Of a DNA stretch of 64,000 nt, positions 63,425 to 64,000 are shown piece by piece. Made by a program: the position numbers and the translations under genes. The stretch lies in NCBI GenBank assembly GCA_020348445.1, contig CP070751.1, positions 3,905,765 through 3,969,764 of the forward strand, written 5' to 3'. Each line of letters starts with the position of its first letter. The stretch's first letter is position 1. Below the pieces are notes generated by a model. That model was not told where the DNA came from, did not search any database, and worked only from the letters and a program-made list of their open reading frames with translations. Source of the DNA: Thermoplasmata archaeon (GTDB lineage: Archaea; Thermoplasmatota; Thermoplasmata; GCA-020350865).

Positions 63425-64000
63425 ATGAACAAAAAACCTGCTGTAAATAGAATTTTTGTTATAGCAATCGCTCTAGGCGTGGCGATAGTCTCGAATTCAT
63501 GCATAGTAAAAAGAAATGACATGAACAATGATATGAACATAGAAAAAGAGCAAGATGATGTGGAATCAATCGATATTTTAAACGACAGAGGAACGAGATA
63601 TTATCATGATAGAGAACAGGATTCTTTCGGTTCTGGGCTGTTTATCGGCACTGCTGCAGGTAGTATCTACGATATCGCAGTTTGCGATCTGGATAATGAT
63701 GGCGATATGGACATTGTAAGTTGTGGCGAAATACCAGGTGTAGTCCCTCCGCTGGGTGAAGTATGTATATGGCAGAATTCAGGCACCCCTTTTGAATCCC
63801 CCTCTACATGGACATCCTTAACTATAAGCAGTGCTCATCCTATTCCTCTTGCGACAGCGGTCGATGTCGGCGATTTAGATTACGATGGTGATTTAGATAT
63901 CGTTAGTGGCCACTTATCTGATTTATACAACATACACATATGGGAGAATCCTCTTGATTCCGGTACCGGTGACCCATGGGCTGGACCTTGGAACAGCAAT
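63425..64000 (+). CDS. Secreted FG-GAP/VCBS-like protein, 5' part only
   Basis: This gene runs off the right edge; 192 codons are visible. The N-terminus MNKKPAVNRIFVIAIALGVAIVS is a signal peptide. Residues 65-105 contain YDIAVCDLDNDGDMDIVSCGE and later VDVGDLDYDGDLDIVSGH, the Ca-binding D-x-D-x-D-G loops of FG-GAP/VCBS repeats, which fold as an integrin-like propeller. AAAGGAGGAA lies about 4 nt before the ATG. It is the next surface protein of the island. Confidence 0.85.
   Translation, partial: MNKKPAVNRIFVIAIALGVAIVSNSCIVKRNDMNNDMNIEKEQDDVESIDILNDRGTRYYHDREQDSFGSGLFIGTAAGSIYDIAVCDLDNDGDMDIVSCGEIPGVVPPLGEVCIWQNSGTPFESPSTWTSLTISSAHPIPLATAVDVGDLDYDGDLDIVSGHLSDLYNIHIWENPLDSGTGDPWAGPWNSN

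Overview
The window reads as a chromosomal piece of an archaeon. Diagnostic genes are the exosome subunit Csl4, the ether-lipid pair GGGP synthase and UbiA-type DGGGP synthase, AMP phosphorylase beside ribose-1,5-bisphosphate isomerase, and archaeal-type TruD. Upstream signals are archaeal too: TATA-type boxes, at least one leaderless start, and purine-rich ribosome binding sites elsewhere. Base composition is moderately AT-rich. Histidine breakdown genes, an acyl-CoA carboxylase set, a possible gingipain-like secreted peptidase and many large Ig, propeller and beta-helix surface proteins fit a heterotrophic, Thermoplasmatota-related sediment lineage (Marine Benthic Group D-like). That placement is inference; no marker gene long enough to settle it is present.

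Layout. 0-10.2 kb is housekeeping: the 5' end of glutamate formimidoyltransferase, a METTL5-like methylase, Csl4, the AMP salvage pair, NAD synthetase, an M29-type aminopeptidase, a small new ORF, a radical SAM protein and the two ether-lipid enzymes. 10.5-27.1 kb is a surface-glycan cluster with nucleotide-sugar epimerases, a DegT aminotransferase, five glycosyltransferases, two methyltransferases, a PIG-L deacetylase, a translationally coupled radical SAM/WbqC/deacetylase-like trio, a Wzx-type flippase and a hexapeptide acyltransferase. A cyclophilin gene and a tRNA-Ala(CGC) follow; the tRNA is flanked on both sides by degenerate tandem copies of its own ends. 28-35 kb holds an ABC ATPase, a polytopic GT-C-like protein, a large membrane-anchored secreted protein and a membrane-tethered methyltransferase.

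35-38.3 kb is one leftward operon (biotin carrier, enoyl-CoA hydratase, carboxyltransferase, DUF2284) suggesting acyl-CoA carboxylation in branched-chain or propionyl-CoA metabolism. 38.4-45.1 kb holds an ABC-2 exporter, a histidine ammonia-lyase with Cys in place of the usual MIO serine, a small zinc protein, TruD, an SCP2-domain protein and RNase HII. 45.2-64 kb is a surface-protein island: an Ig/propeller receptor-like protein with a cytosolic zinc ribbon, a 1690-residue phosphodiesterase/beta-helix/FIMAH protein, an SBBP-propeller/PKD protein and a NosD-like beta-helix protein that share an unrecognised C-terminal module, a small secreted protein, and the start of an FG-GAP/VCBS-like protein.

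The least explained signals are in the surface island and around the tRNA. They include four copies of a 22-bp dyad (GACARTYG-N6-CGATTGTC), an approximately 300-bp duplicated upstream region with a decayed signal-peptide reading frame in one copy, the shared C-terminal module, the two tRNA-derived repeat arrays and a G-rich intergenic element present three times.
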